Source: Bradyrhizobium sp. CB1650 (GTDB taxonomy: Bacteria; Pseudomonadota; Alphaproteobacteria; Rhizobiales; Xanthobacteraceae). Taken from it: 64,000 nt of DNA. Location: positions 8,709,501 through 8,773,500 of the forward strand of contig NZ_CP121695.1 of assembly GCF_029761915.1 (NCBI RefSeq), in the 5' to 3' direction. Positions 8,546 through 17,788 of this stretch are shown here, piece after piece. Position numbers and translations under genes: made by a program. The notes under the pieces were generated by a model. That model saw only the letters and a list, made by a program, of their open reading frames with translations. It searched no databases and had not been told where the DNA came from. Positions within the stretch are counted from its first letter, which is position 1; each line of letters opens with the position of its first letter.

Positions 8546-9960
8546 CCGCGCACCACCGCCTTGACGTCTTCCTCGCTCTTCGGAACGGCGGCGAGCTCGG
8601 CCAGCGTGATCGGCTTGACCGGTGCGCGCAGACGGTAATAACCGATCTCTTGCTGGCTCTTGCCGCGCGCCTGCGCCATCAGCTCGGTGACGGTGAGGCC
8701 GCAAAGCCGGCCCTGGCACGGTCCCATGCCGGTGCGGCGATAGGCCTTGAGTTGGTTCGGCCCGGTTGCGCCGATCGCGACCGCATCGAGAATGTCCTTC
8801 GCCGTCACCTCCTCGCAGCGGCACACGATGGTGTCGCCCTTGGGAATGCGGAACTGCGGCGCGGGGCGGAACACCGTGTCGAGGAAGGCGCGGCCGCGCT
8901 CCGCCTTGGCAAGATCGGCTCGTAGCATTGCCATCGGCGGAAGCTTTGCGCCGGTCGCGGGCGCCAGTGCCTCCACGGCTGCGCGCGCCGCAATGCGGCC
9001 GCGCACCACGGCAGCGGTCGCGCCGCCAATGCCGGCACCATCGCCGGCGATCGCGATGCCCGCAATCGACGAATTGCCGCTCGCATCGAGCACTGGCGAC
9101 CAGCACAATTGCAGCTCGTCCCAGCGATGCTCGACGCCCGCCGCCATCGCGAGATTGACGTTGGGCACGACGCCCTGGTGCAGCAGCAGCAGGTCCGCAG
9201 GAATCGTCTCGCGCTTGCCGCCCGCGACATAGCTCACGCTCGCAAGCCGGCCGTCGCCAGCCGCGGCAAGCTCCGTGACGCCGGAGACGATCCGAACCTT
9301 CGCCCGCACCTCGCGCATCATGGCGAGGCCCTTGGCGAAATAGGGTGACGTCAGGAAGGCGAAGACGTGAGGCAGCGCCGCGAAGTAGTTACCACGCTCG
9401 GTGGTGTCCAGAATGCGGTCGATGCGACCGCCGAGGCGCAGGATCTGCGCGGCGAGCAGCCAGAGCAGCGGCCCCTGCCCTGCGATGACTGTGCGCCCGT
9501 CCGGCACCAGGGCCGACGATTTCAGCATGGTCTGCGCGGCACCGGCGGTCATCACGCCCGGCAGCGTCCAGCCGGGAATCGGGAACGGTCGTTCCAGCGC
9601 ACCGGTCGCGAGGATGACGCGCCGCGCCTTGAGGAAGGTCGAGGCACCGCCGATGGAGACACCGATCTCGAGATTGCGGTCGAGGCTCCAGACCGTCGCA
9701 CGCTGGATAACTTCCGCGCTGCCGGCGCGCAGCGCCTGCACGAGATCGGCGCCCACCCAAAAGTCGGCTCCGAGCTGATTACGCTCGGTCACCGGCGTCG
9801 AGGCGATGGCGCGAAACACCTGGCCGCCGGGACCGATATTCTCATCCAACAGCAGCGTCGACAGGCCGGCCTCGGCGGATGTCGCAGCGGCGGCGAGGCC
9901 GGCGGGCCCCGCTCCGATCACCACGACGTCATAGCTCTCGCGCTTGGGGGCCGTGGTCAT
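8542..9960 (-). CDS. NAD(P)/FAD-dependent oxidoreductase with C-terminal BFD-like [2Fe-2S] domain (LhpF/HcnB/OoxA type)
   Basis: The 472-residue protein has a pyridine-nucleotide-disulphide-reductase core: FAD motif GAGPAG (16-21), a second nucleotide fold around VIAGQGPLLWLLA, and a GDGAGIGGA segment binding the flavin. The C-terminus is a BFD-type iron-sulphur domain with cysteines at 380, 382, 415 and 420 (CRC ... CQGRLC). This fusion is typical of the large subunit of octopine/nopaline oxidases, D-hydroxyproline dehydrogenase (LhpF) and hydrogen cyanide synthase (HcnB). The ATG (9960) overlaps the stop of the small ferredoxin subunit. It should pass electrons between the DAO-type subunit and a downstream acceptor. 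Confidence 0.88.
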   Translation of the reverse strand: MTTAPKRESYDVVVIGAGPAGLAAAATSAEAGLSTLLLDENIGPGGQVFRAIASTPVTERNQLGADFWVGADLVQALRAGSAEVIQRATVWSLDRNLEIGVSIGGASTFLKARRVILATGALERPFPIPGWTLPGVMTAGAAQTMLKSSALVPDGRTVIAGQGPLLWLLAAQILRLGGRIDRILDTTERGNYFAALPHVFAFLTSPYFAKGLAMMREVRAKVRIVSGVTELAAAGDGRLASVSYVAGGKRETIPADLLLLHQGVVPNVNLAMAAGVEHRWDELQLCWSPVLDASGNSSIAGIAIAGDGAGIGGATAAVVRGRIAARAAVEALAPATGAKLPPMAMLRADLAKAERGRAFLDTVFRPAPQFRIPKGDTIVCRCEEVTAKDILDAVAIGATGPNQLKAYRRTGMGPCQGRLCGLTVTELMAQARGKSQQEIGYYRLRAPVKPITLAELAAVPKSEEDVKAVVRG

Positions 9961-10253
9961 TTTCCGATCTCCCGCTTGCCCTTCTGGATCTCGATCTGCA
10001 TGCCTTCGGTGACCGGCACGAGGCAGCCCTGCCGGTTGCCGACGCCGTCGATGGTGACGAGGCAGTCGAAGCACACGCCCATCATGCAGTAGGGCAGCCG
10101 CGGCGCGCCGCTCACCGCGGTCGCGCGGCGCACGTCGCGCCCCGATGCCAATAGCGCGGCGGAGACGGTGTCGCCCTGTCGCGCCGCGACGGCGACGCCA
10201 TCGACGAAGATCTCGACTTGCGGTCGCTTGTCCTGTTCGGATCGTTTGAACAT
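9957..10253 (-). CDS. (2Fe-2S)-binding small subunit (LhpE/HcnA type)
   Basis: The 98-residue protein is a compact ferredoxin-like subunit with cysteines 56, 61, 64 and 77 in a C-x4-C-x2-C-x12-C arrangement (YCMMGVCFDC ... GC), matching plant-type [2Fe-2S] centres. Proteins of this size and pattern form the gamma subunit of heteromeric amine dehydrogenases such as LhpBEF, and also align with HcnA and the N-terminus of sarcosine oxidase alpha. Its stop codon overlaps the start of the large FAD/BFD subunit. It sits between the two flavoproteins it is expected to bind. Confidence 0.88.
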   Translation of the reverse strand: MFKRSEQDKRPQVEIFVDGVAVAARQGDTVSAALLASGRDVRRATAVSGAPRLPYCMMGVCFDCLVTIDGVGNRQGCLVPVTEGMQIEIQKGKREIGK

Positions 10254-10280
10254 GGATGCCTCTTGGCTCCTTTAAAATGT

Positions 10281-11417
10281 CTAGTAGCCGCTGTGGTTCG
10301 CCGTGCCCTCGCCGCCGAAACGGCTGGCCGAGAAAGCCCCGACCAGCTCCGGCTCCAGCGCGCCCTGCGCGACCATCCGCGCGATCTCGAAGGCATGGTT
10401 GGAGGCGAGCGTCACGCCGGAATGGCAGCAGGCGACGAAGGCGCCGGGATGCGTCTCCGACTGGTCGTAGATCGGAAAACCATCCTGCGGCATGACGCGG
10501 ATGCCGGCCCAGCTCCGGACCACGTTGAGCCGCGCCAGATGCGGGAACATGCGCTGCGCGCGATCAGCCATCACCGCGCTGATCGAATGCTTCAGCGCGC
10601 GATCGTCGAGCTCGTCCTCCTTGCTGTCGCCGATCATCACCGTGCCCTCGTCGGTCTGGCGGATCGTGGTCAGCGGATGCGGCAGGAACGGCACGGTGCG
10701 CTCGGTCACAACGATCTGGCCGCGGGTCGGACCCATCGGCGCGTAAAGGCCGACCATCGGCGCGAGCGTCTGGTTGGCATTCCCGGCGGCGAGCACGACC
10801 TTGCCGGCGCGGAGTTCGCCCTGCGGCGTCGTCAGGCGGAATTCGCCGCCGCTCTTCGTGATCGCCGAGACCGGGCGCTCGGGAAAATAGTCGATGCCGA
10901 ACGCCTTGAACCCGGTGTGGAACGCGCGGAACGTACGCAACGAATTGACGTGGCCATCGAGCGGACAGTAGCTGCCGCCGGAGACCTCGGGGCCGATCAG
11001 CGGCAAGGCCTTCTTCACCTCGGATGCGGGGAGCATCTCCATCTTGTAGTCGGCCGCGCCGGCCTGGTTGTGCATGCGCTTGACCAGCTCGGTGCGCTGG
11101 CCGAACTCGTCCTCGCCGAGCGTGAGATGAAAGCCGCCATTCTGCTGCAGGCAGACGTCGAGCCCGGTCTGCTGCTTCAGCTCCGATGCAAGCCGGCCCC
11201 AGGCTTCCGATGCGCGCACGGTCCACACCGTATAGGCGGGCATGCCGAGCCCCTTGCTCTGGACCCAGACCAGCGCAAAATTTGCGCGCGAGGCGCGCTT
11301 GGTGATGTCGCCCTCGTCGAGCACGGCAACCGTCTTGCCGAGACGGCCAAGCCCCCACGCGATGGCGGAGCCGAGCAGTCCGCCGCCGACCACGGCGACG
11401 TCATAGTCCCTTTGCAT
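10281..11417 (-). CDS. FAD-dependent oxidoreductase, DAO family (LhpB/HcnC/OoxB type)
   Basis: This 378-residue flavoprotein has the N-terminal motif VVGGGLLGSAIAWGLGRLGK (about 9-28), a GPTRGQIVVTER segment in the middle, and the C-terminal CCHSGVTLASNHA substrate/FAD loop of DAO enzymes. It is the canonical beta subunit expected beside the small 2Fe-2S and the FAD/BFD subunits. Likely activity is dehydrogenation of an opine, a D-imino acid or glycine-like amine to an imine. It is 28 bp upstream of the ferredoxin gene and nine bases downstream of the PotC-like permease. Confidence 0.88.
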   Translation of the reverse strand: MQRDYDVAVVGGGLLGSAIAWGLGRLGKTVAVLDEGDITKRASRANFALVWVQSKGLGMPAYTVWTVRASEAWGRLASELKQQTGLDVCLQQNGGFHLTLGEDEFGQRTELVKRMHNQAGAADYKMEMLPASEVKKALPLIGPEVSGGSYCPLDGHVNSLRTFRAFHTGFKAFGIDYFPERPVSAITKSGGEFRLTTPQGELRAGKVVLAAGNANQTLAPMVGLYAPMGPTRGQIVVTERTVPFLPHPLTTIRQTDEGTVMIGDSKEDELDDRALKHSISAVMADRAQRMFPHLARLNVVRSWAGIRVMPQDGFPIYDQSETHPGAFVACCHSGVTLASNHAFEIARMVAQGALEPELVGAFSASRFGGEGTANHSGY

Positions 11418-11425
11418 GGGTTCTC

Positions 11426-12232
11426 CTATCGTCCCGTATCGCCCTTGCCGGCGAGCACCCGGTCGAGGCCGTAAAAGCGGTCGAGCAGAACGAGAGCGGT
11501 CATGGTGATCGCGATCACGCAGGCCGAGACCGACGTCACCAGCGGATCGATGTTGTCCTGGATGTAGAGGAACATGCGCACCGGCAGCGTCTCGGTGCCA
11601 GGCGCGGCGAGGAAGACGGTCATGGTCAGATCGTCAAAGGACTGGATGAAGGCGAGCGCCCAGCCGCTGACGACGCCGGGCAGGATCAGCGGCAGCGTCA
11701 CGCGGCGGAACAGCGTCCAATCGTTGGCGCCGAGCGAGACCGCCGCCATCTCGACCGAGAGGTCCATGCCGGTGGCGGCCGCGAGCGTCAGCCGCAGTGC
11801 GAACGGAAACACGATGATGACATGCGCGATGATCAGCGCCGCAAAGCTGCCGCCCAGCCCGACCGACGTGAAGAAGCGCAGGAAGGCGATGCCGAGCACG
11901 ACGTGCGGGATCATCAGCGGCGACAAAAACAGCGCCGCGAGCGCGTCGCGGCCGCGGAACCTGTAGCGCGCGATCGCGAGCGCCGCCGGCACCGCGAACA
12001 GGAGCGCCACAAGGGATGACAGCGCGCCGAGCCCAAGGCTGACCCAGAAGGCGTGGATGAACTCGGGGTAGTTCGCAATCGTCCTGAACCAGCGCAGCGA
12101 GAAGCCGTTGGTCGGCAGCGACAGATAGCCCTCGGGAGTAAAGGCGACGAGGCAGACCACGAGGATCGGCGCCACCATGACGATGACGAAGATGGTGTGG
12201 AAGATCAGCGCGAGCGGGCCATTCCGTCTCAT
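11426..12232 (-). CDS. ABC transporter permease, PotC-like (spermidine/putrescine family)
   Basis: This 268-residue inner-membrane protein has about six membrane segments and the cytoplasmic EAA loop MAAVSLGANDWTLFRRVTLPLILPG that docks on the ATPase. The layout matches PotC/YdcV. Its ATG overlaps the PotB-like stop (ATGA). It probably pairs with the next permease upstream to form the channel for a polyamine-, opine- or amino-acid-like compound used by the downstream flavoenzymes. Confidence 0.9.
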   Translation of the reverse strand: MRRNGPLALIFHTIFVIVMVAPILVVCLVAFTPEGYLSLPTNGFSLRWFRTIANYPEFIHAFWVSLGLGALSSLVALLFAVPAALAIARYRFRGRDALAALFLSPLMIPHVVLGIAFLRFFTSVGLGGSFAALIIAHVIIVFPFALRLTLAAATGMDLSVEMAAVSLGANDWTLFRRVTLPLILPGVVSGWALAFIQSFDDLTMTVFLAAPGTETLPVRMFLYIQDNIDPLVTSVSACVIAITMTALVLLDRFYGLDRVLAGKGDTGR

Positions 12233-13128
12233 CGGAACACCTCGGCATAGCGCCGCTCGATCAGCGCATTGCTGCCGACGACGATCAGGACCAGCGCGAC
12301 CAGCAACAACGAGGCGACCGCCGCGCCGAGCGGCCAGTTCAACGTGTTCAGGAATTCGTCATAGGCGAGCGTCGCGGCGACCTTGAGCCGGCGGCCGCCG
12401 ATGATCGCGGGCGTCGCAAAGGCGCTGGCGGACAGCGAGAACACGATAATCGCGCCCGACAGCACGCCCGGCATGATCTGCGGCATAATGATGCGGCGGA
12501 TGATGGTCGTGGGCCCCGCACCGAGCGACATCGCGGCATTCTCGATCTGCGGGTCGAGCCGCTGCAGCGCGGCCCATACCGACAGCACCATGAATGGCAT
12601 CATCACATGCGCGAGCGCGACGACCATGCCGGTCTCGGTGAACATGAAGGGCAAAGGTGAGCGGATCAGCCCGAGCGACATCAGCAGCTTGTTGACGAGC
12701 CCGTTGTTGCCGCCGAACAGCAGCGCCCAACCGAGCGTGCGCGCCACCACGGAGATCAGGAGCGGCCCGAGGATGACGAGCAGGAAGAAGCTCTTCCAGC
12801 GCCCGCTCATGCGGTTGAGGATGTAGGCTTCGGGGGCCCCTAACACGGCGGTGAGCAGCGTGGTCAGGATCGCGATGCGAAAAGTGCGCCAGAACATCTC
12901 GGCGTAATAGGGATCGGTCGCGATCTCGTGCCAGTTCTTCAGGATGAAGACCGGCTCGATGCCCTTGTACTGGCCCCAGTCGTGGAACGACAGCATCACC
13001 GTCATCGCGAGCGGGATCAGCAATGCGCCGACGAACAGCATCAAGGCCGGCGCCGTCATCGCCCAGGGCGCGCGTGCAGCACGCGCCTGTGCGGCGGCTT
13101 GCGGCGCAGTGTCGGCGACCGCGGTCAT
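12229..13128 (-). CDS. ABC transporter permease, PotB-like
   Basis: The 299-residue protein has a short charged N-terminus, then about six transmembrane helices and the EAA loop ENAAMSLGAGPTTIIRRIIMPQIMPG. It matches PotB/YdcU permeases. Both ends are translationally coupled by 4-bp ATGA overlaps with the ATPase gene upstream and the PotC-like gene downstream. Confidence 0.9.
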   Translation of the reverse strand: MTAVADTAPQAAAQARAARAPWAMTAPALMLFVGALLIPLAMTVMLSFHDWGQYKGIEPVFILKNWHEIATDPYYAEMFWRTFRIAILTTLLTAVLGAPEAYILNRMSGRWKSFFLLVILGPLLISVVARTLGWALLFGGNNGLVNKLLMSLGLIRSPLPFMFTETGMVVALAHVMMPFMVLSVWAALQRLDPQIENAAMSLGAGPTTIIRRIIMPQIMPGVLSGAIIVFSLSASAFATPAIIGGRRLKVAATLAYDEFLNTLNWPLGAAVASLLLVALVLIVVGSNALIERRYAEVFR

Positions 13129-14165
13129 GGGGTCGCTCCAGCGCGCACGCTCATGTCCTCCGGACGCCAGACGAGACGGACGGCCTCGCCTTCGGCCGGC
13201 TGCGTCTGGCCGTCATTCTGGCGGATCACGATCGCCGGGCCGCATTCGCTCTCGCACTGGAACAGCCAGTGATTGCCCTGGAAGATGCGGGTCGCGACTT
13301 TGGCGCTGAGACCCGCATCGCCGAAGCCGATTCGTTCCGGACGAACGCTGACGGTTACCGGACCGCTAAGTCCGGCCGGCGCCGGCGCGCTCCAGGAGCC
13401 CGCGACCAGCCGCGCGGGCGTGCCGGTCCGATCGATGGTCGCGGCAAAATCGTTGGTCTTGCCGAGGAACTGCGAGACGAAAGCCGAGGCCGGCCGCTCA
13501 TAGGTCTCCTGCGGCGTGCCGATCTGCTCGATGCGACCCTGGCTCATCACCACGATGCGGTCCGACAGCGACATCGCCTCGTTCTGGTCGTGGGTGACCA
13601 GGATCGTGGTGGTGCCCAACGTACGCTGGATCTGGCGCAGCTCGATCTGCATCTCCTCGCGCAGCTTGGCATCGAGATTCGACAGCGGCTCGTCGAGCAA
13701 GAGCACGCTCGGCTTGATCACCAGCGCGCGGGCCAGCGCCACGCGCTGCTGCTGGCCGCCGGACATACGGCGCGGATGGCGGTCCTCATAGCCGGCAAGG
13801 CCGACCATCGCGAGCGCGGCGCGGACGCGCTCGGCACGTTCCGCACGCGGCACGCTGCGCATCTCCAAACCGAAGGCGACGTTTTCCGCCGCGGTCATGT
13901 GCGGAAACAGCGCGTAGCTCTGGAACACGATGCCGAGCCCGCGCTTGGCCGGATGGATCGCGGTCAGGTCCTCGCCCTCCAGCCGGATCGCGCCGCGCGT
14001 GGGGTCGAGGAAACCCGCGATCATCTGCAGGGTCGTGGTCTTGCCGCAGCCGGAGGGGCCGAGGAATGAGATGAACTCCCCCTTAGCCACCGCGAGACTG
14101 AAGTCGTCGACGACAGTCTGCGCGCCGAACTGCTTGGCAACCCGATCGAGCTCGAGATAGGCCAT
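13125..14165 (-). CDS. ABC transporter ATP-binding protein, PotA-like
   Basis: The 346-residue ATPase carries Walker A GPSGCGKT (36-43), Q-loop, signature [15 protein letters not shown], Walker B VLLLDEPLSNLD and an H-loop (VTHDQNEAMSLSD). After about residue 240 it has the C-terminal TOBE domain typical of the PotA/MalK import subfamily. ATG 14165 is chosen; the frame extends about 20 codons upstream but that part overlaps the binding-protein stop region and is not conserved. It powers the PotBC-like permease pair. Confidence 0.92.
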   Translation of the reverse strand: MAYLELDRVAKQFGAQTVVDDFSLAVAKGEFISFLGPSGCGKTTTLQMIAGFLDPTRGAIRLEGEDLTAIHPAKRGLGIVFQSYALFPHMTAAENVAFGLEMRSVPRAERAERVRAALAMVGLAGYEDRHPRRMSGGQQQRVALARALVIKPSVLLLDEPLSNLDAKLREEMQIELRQIQRTLGTTTILVTHDQNEAMSLSDRIVVMSQGRIEQIGTPQETYERPASAFVSQFLGKTNDFAATIDRTGTPARLVAGSWSAPAPAGLSGPVTVSVRPERIGFGDAGLSAKVATRIFQGNHWLFQCESECGPAIVIRQNDGQTQPAEGEAVRLVWRPEDMSVRAGATP

Positions 14166-14188
14166 GGCGCTGTCTCCGGTGCAAACGA

Positions 14189-15223
14189 TCAGCGCTCGAC
14201 CTCGCGATTCCAGCGTTTGGTCCACTCCTCGCGCTTCTCGTTGATGACGGTCCAGTCCGGATTATAGAGCTTTGCCGCGCGCTCGCCGATCGGCGCCATC
14301 TTGCCGAGCTCCGGAGGCACCTTGAGCGATTTCAGCACCGGGCCGTAGCCGTAATCCTTCAGCATCACGAGCTGGATCTTCGGATCGAGCAGCATCTTGA
14401 TAAAGCTCACCGCAAGCGGCGAGGCATTGGGCTTGCTGATCGGACATGCCGTCGTCAGCAGCGTCGCCGCGCCTTCCTTCGGGTAGACGAAGTCGACGGG
14501 AAAGCCGGTATTGGCAAAGCTCTGCACGCGGCCCGTGCCCCACACCGCGATCACGGCCTGGCCGGACTGGAACAGCTCGGTCATCTTGCCCGGCGACGGC
14601 TCATAGGCCAGCACGTTCGGATTGATGTCGGTCTTGAAGATCTTGAAGCCGGACTCGACATTGGACTCGCCGCCGCCATTCATCTTCGACAGCATCACCA
14701 GGGCCTCGAGACCATAGGTGTTGTTGATCGGCGGGATCACGAGCTGCTTGGCGTATTTCGAATCCTTCAGATCGTTCCAGGAGGTCGGCGGCGCCCAGCC
14801 TTTCTCGGCAAAGGCCTTGGTGTTGTACATCAGGCCGGTCGCGACGATGCCGATCGCCACGGCCCGATCGTCCTTGAAGCGGGCGGTGTCGTAGAGATCG
14901 GCCGGCAGGCCATCGAGCTTGCCGCAGAAGCCGAGCTGGATCGCCTGGTACATCGGACCGTCGTCGACGATCGCGACGTCGATCTGCTGATTGCCCTTCT
15001 GCGCCTGAAGCTTGGCCAGCGTGTCGGTGGAGTTGCCGGCGACGTACTCGACCTTGATGCCGTTCTCCTTCTCGAAAGCGGGGATCACCTCGTCGCGGAT
15101 CGTCTTCTCGAACGAGCCGCCGTAGCCGGCGACGTAGAGCGTCTTTTGCTGGGCCGAGGCGACCGACGGGGCCATGGCGAGGCCTGCGATGCCGACCGCT
15201 GTCAGAAGGCTGAGAGTCTTCAT
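14189..15223 (-). CDS. Periplasmic substrate-binding protein, PotD-like
   Basis: The protein (344 residues) has a Sec signal peptide, MKTLSLLTAVGIAGLAMAP then SVASA before QQKTL, and a mature extracellular-solute-binding type 1 fold (TLYVAGYGGSFEKTI, VAIVDDGPMYQAIQLG, WGTGRVQSF). PotD-like proteins bind polyamines, but relatives in rhizobia also bind opines, amino acids and other amines, so the ligand is open. ATG 15223 is preferred over an in-frame TTG nine bases upstream because it gives the standard signal peptide and leaves room for a GGAG box. It is the first gene of the leftward transport and oxidation operon. Confidence 0.88.
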   Translation of the reverse strand: MKTLSLLTAVGIAGLAMAPSVASAQQKTLYVAGYGGSFEKTIRDEVIPAFEKENGIKVEYVAGNSTDTLAKLQAQKGNQQIDVAIVDDGPMYQAIQLGFCGKLDGLPADLYDTARFKDDRAVAIGIVATGLMYNTKAFAEKGWAPPTSWNDLKDSKYAKQLVIPPINNTYGLEALVMLSKMNGGGESNVESGFKIFKTDINPNVLAYEPSPGKMTELFQSGQAVIAVWGTGRVQSFANTGFPVDFVYPKEGAATLLTTACPISKPNASPLAVSFIKMLLDPKIQLVMLKDYGYGPVLKSLKVPPELGKMAPIGERAAKLYNPDWTVINEKREEWTKRWNREVER

Positions 15224-15495
15224 TAGGACCAATCTCCAATACCGGGATGAGGGACGTGTCGACGATCAGACGGCCAAAGCGCAGTCCGCGTTCCCCTCGG
15301 CGCAAATCCCAATTCCAACAGGGCTCCGGCCCCCGTTCACCGGGTTTTGGCGGCAATCAGCGGGCTTTGAGCCCCGATCTGCCGGAAAAACGGGCTGTCT
15401 CCAGCGCTGATGAAAAAGATCGCAGAGCTATACTTCCATCGTCCAATGAATAATGGCACCCTTTGCATGCCGAAATGTTATGAAGAGAAGACGGG

Positions 15496-16425
15496 ATGGC
15501 GCGGATCAATTCGCGGCAGGTGGAGGCCTTCCGCGCGATGATGCTGACCGGCAGCGTGACCGAGGCGGCGAAGCTGATGACGGTGACGCAGCCGGCGGTC
15601 AGCCGGTTGCTGCGCGACTTCCAGGCGCTGTTGAAAATGGAGCTGTTCGAGCGGCGCGGCACCGGGCTCGTGCCGACTGCCGCCGCGACCGCGCTCTACA
15701 CGGAAGTCGAGCGTTCCTTCGTCGGTCTCGAACGCATCACCGCGGCCGCCGAGGAGATCCGTGGCCGCCGCACCGGCTCGCTGCGCATCGCCGCGCTGCC
15801 GGCGCTGTCGAACGGTTACCTGCCGCGGCTCGCCGGACATTTCTTGAAGGAGCGGCCCAACCTCAACCTCGCCTTCTTCGGCGTGATCTCGCCGATCGTG
15901 GTCGACTGGGTGCTGAACAATCAGTGCGACATCGGCTTTGCCGAGGTGCCGATCGCACATTCCGGCCTGCCGAGCCTGCGGCTGCCGCCGCTGGCGCGGG
16001 TCGCGGTGCTGCCGACCGGGCATCGCCTGGCCGAAAAGCAGGTTTTGGAGCCGCGCGATTTCGAGGGCGAGACATTCGTGTCACTCTCGGCGGGATCGGC
16101 GAGCCGGCATCTGATCGACCAGATCTTCCACCGCAGCGACGTCCGCCGCGTATTGCGGGTCGAGACCACGCTGTCGGAGATCATGTGCGGCATGGTGTCG
16201 TCGGGACTCGGGGTCGCGATCTGCGATCCGTTCACGGCGGAGGAATTCTCCACCCGCGGCATCGTCGTGCGGCCGTTCCTGCCGCGCATCGACTTCGAAT
16301 TCTCTGCGGTATTTCCCGCACAGCGCAGCCCCTCGCCGGTGGCGCTGGATTTCGTCGAGACCGTGCGTAAGTCGCTGGCCGCGCTCGACGAACAGCCCGC
16401 GCACGAGGCCGCGCTCAGCCGTTGA
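15496..16425 (+). CDS. LysR-family transcriptional regulator
   Basis: This 309-residue regulator has the N-terminal LysR helix-turn-helix (GSVTEAAKLMTVTQPAVSRL, 19-38) and a full effector domain with the SSGLGVAICDPF segment. It resembles OccR/NocR-type or amino-acid-responsive LysR proteins. It is divergent from the PotD-like operon (273 bp between starts), which is probably its target. Its 3' end overlaps the convergent amidohydrolase by 11 bp (16415-16425). No clear T-N11-A operator was picked out in the upstream region. Confidence 0.9.
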   Translation: MARINSRQVEAFRAMMLTGSVTEAAKLMTVTQPAVSRLLRDFQALLKMELFERRGTGLVPTAAATALYTEVERSFVGLERITAAAEEIRGRRTGSLRIAALPALSNGYLPRLAGHFLKERPNLNLAFFGVISPIVVDWVLNNQCDIGFAEVPIAHSGLPSLRLPPLARVAVLPTGHRLAEKQVLEPRDFEGETFVSLSAGSASRHLIDQIFHRSDVRRVLRVETTLSEIMCGMVSSGLGVAICDPFTAEEFSTRGIVVRPFLPRIDFEFSAVFPAQRSPSPVALDFVETVRKSLAALDEQPAHEAALSR

Positions 16426-17788
16426 ACGCGGCCTGTGCCTCGGGCAGATCCCAGATCTTGCCGATCGCCGCCGTGCCGGCCGCGGTGATCGCCGCCTCCT
16501 CGCCGCCGAGATAGCGGCCGGCATCGATCAGCACGCGCCCGTCGACGATCACCTGATCGATATTGGCACGGTTGGCGAGCGCGATCAGCGCGCGGCGCGG
16601 GTCGAAGAGCGGCTGAAGATGCGGATGGGTGAGATCGACGACCGTGAGATCGGCGGTCGCGCCCGGCTCGATCCTGCCGAGGTCGGGCCGCTTGATGACG
16701 TCAGCGGCCGTCGCCGTGATCGCCTCGATCAGCTCGGGCGAATTCGCGACATCGGCGCGCTGCGATGCGGTCTTTGAGATCAGCGAGGCGGCATTGAGCT
16801 CGCCGAGCAGGTCCATGTTGTAGCCGTCGGTGCCGACCACGGTGCGGACGCCGTAACCTGCGAAACGGCTGAAGGCGGCGGTAATGCCGGCACGCGCGAA
16901 CACGCGCGGGCAGTTCAAAACGGTCGCACCGCGCGCCGCCATCAGCTTCAGATCGTCATCGGTGCTGGAAATGCAGTGCGCAGCCATGAGGTCGGGGGCA
17001 AGGAGCCCGAGCCAGTCCAGATATTGCGCCGGCGTGCGGCCGCCATAGCGCTTGCCGATGGTCTCGACCTCGGCCCGGCTTTGCGCCAGATGCGTCGTGA
17101 TGGGCAGCCCGAGCTCACGCGCACGTGCGGCGCAGGCCTTCAGGAGATCAGGGCCACAGGTATCGGTCGCATGCGGACTCATCGCAAGGCCGATGCGTCC
17201 GTCGCCGCGACCGTTCCAGCGCTGATAGAGCGCATCCCACGTCGCCATGTCCGCGGCGCCGTCATCGCCGGCATAGCGGACCACGCCGTCGGGCCCTGCC
17301 ATGGCGTCCGATGTCGAGAACAGATACGGCGCGCCGTAGAAGCGGATGCCCATCTCCTCGGCGGCATCGAACATTTCCGGTATCGAGTTGCGAAACGGCT
17401 CCATCACCGTGGTGGCTCCGCCCTTGAGAAGCTGGAGGATGCCGAGCCGCGCGACGGCCATGCGCTCTTCGCTCGACAGCAGGTCGGCGCCGCGCTTGGT
17501 CAGGGGCAGGAGCACCGTATAGACGATGCTCTGGTTGTTGCGGCGCCCGTTGCCGTCTTCGGTGTGGCTGCGCGCCACCGCCTCGCTGAAGCAGTGATTG
17601 TGCAGGTTCAACAGGCCCGGCAGGACGAAGCGGCCGGGGCGATCATGGACCTGATCGGCGCGGGGCCTGTCGCGCGTGACCGCGGCGATCTTGCTGCCTT
17701 CGATCAGAACCCAGTGGTCGCGCAGGACATCCTGCGCACCGTCCTTGCGTGACAGCACATAGCTGCCGAAGATCGCGATCGTGCTCAT
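16415..17788 (-). CDS. Amidohydrolase, deaminase branch (TrzA/AtzB/guanine-deaminase-like)
   Basis: The 457-residue protein belongs to the metal-dependent amidohydrolase superfamily. Visible ligands are the HxH pair in LLNLHNHCFSE, a histidine in ITTHLAQSRAE, another in MAAHCISSTDD, and the catalytic aspartate in VVGTDGYNMDL. This set is the mononuclear-metal pattern of cytosine/guanine/8-oxoguanine deaminases and triazine hydrolases, which remove ammonia or chloride from an N-heterocycle. ATG (17788) overlaps the upstream stop (ATGA). Its place in a ureide-type operon suggests it deaminates a heterocyclic precursor; the actual substrate is unknown. Confidence 0.85.
   Translation of the reverse strand: MSTIAIFGSYVLSRKDGAQDVLRDHWVLIEGSKIAAVTRDRPRADQVHDRPGRFVLPGLLNLHNHCFSEAVARSHTEDGNGRRNNQSIVYTVLLPLTKRGADLLSSEERMAVARLGILQLLKGGATTVMEPFRNSIPEMFDAAEEMGIRFYGAPYLFSTSDAMAGPDGVVRYAGDDGAADMATWDALYQRWNGRGDGRIGLAMSPHATDTCGPDLLKACAARARELGLPITTHLAQSRAEVETIGKRYGGRTPAQYLDWLGLLAPDLMAAHCISSTDDDLKLMAARGATVLNCPRVFARAGITAAFSRFAGYGVRTVVGTDGYNMDLLGELNAASLISKTASQRADVANSPELIEAITATAADVIKRPDLGRIEPGATADLTVVDLTHPHLQPLFDPRRALIALANRANIDQVIVDGRVLIDAGRYLGGEEAAITAAGTAAIGKIWDLPEAQAAFNG

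Noticed and set aside
7424..11417. Hydrogen cyanide synthase (hcnABC)
   Set aside because: The subunit pattern fits, but the same pattern is shared by D-hydroxyproline dehydrogenase and opine oxidases. The second DAO gene, RidA and a PotABCD importer fit amine catabolism better. HCN production cannot be excluded without an assay.
15224..15495. LysR operator before the PotD-like operon
   Set aside because: Several partial T-N11-A matches exist, but none has good symmetry, so no site is claimed.
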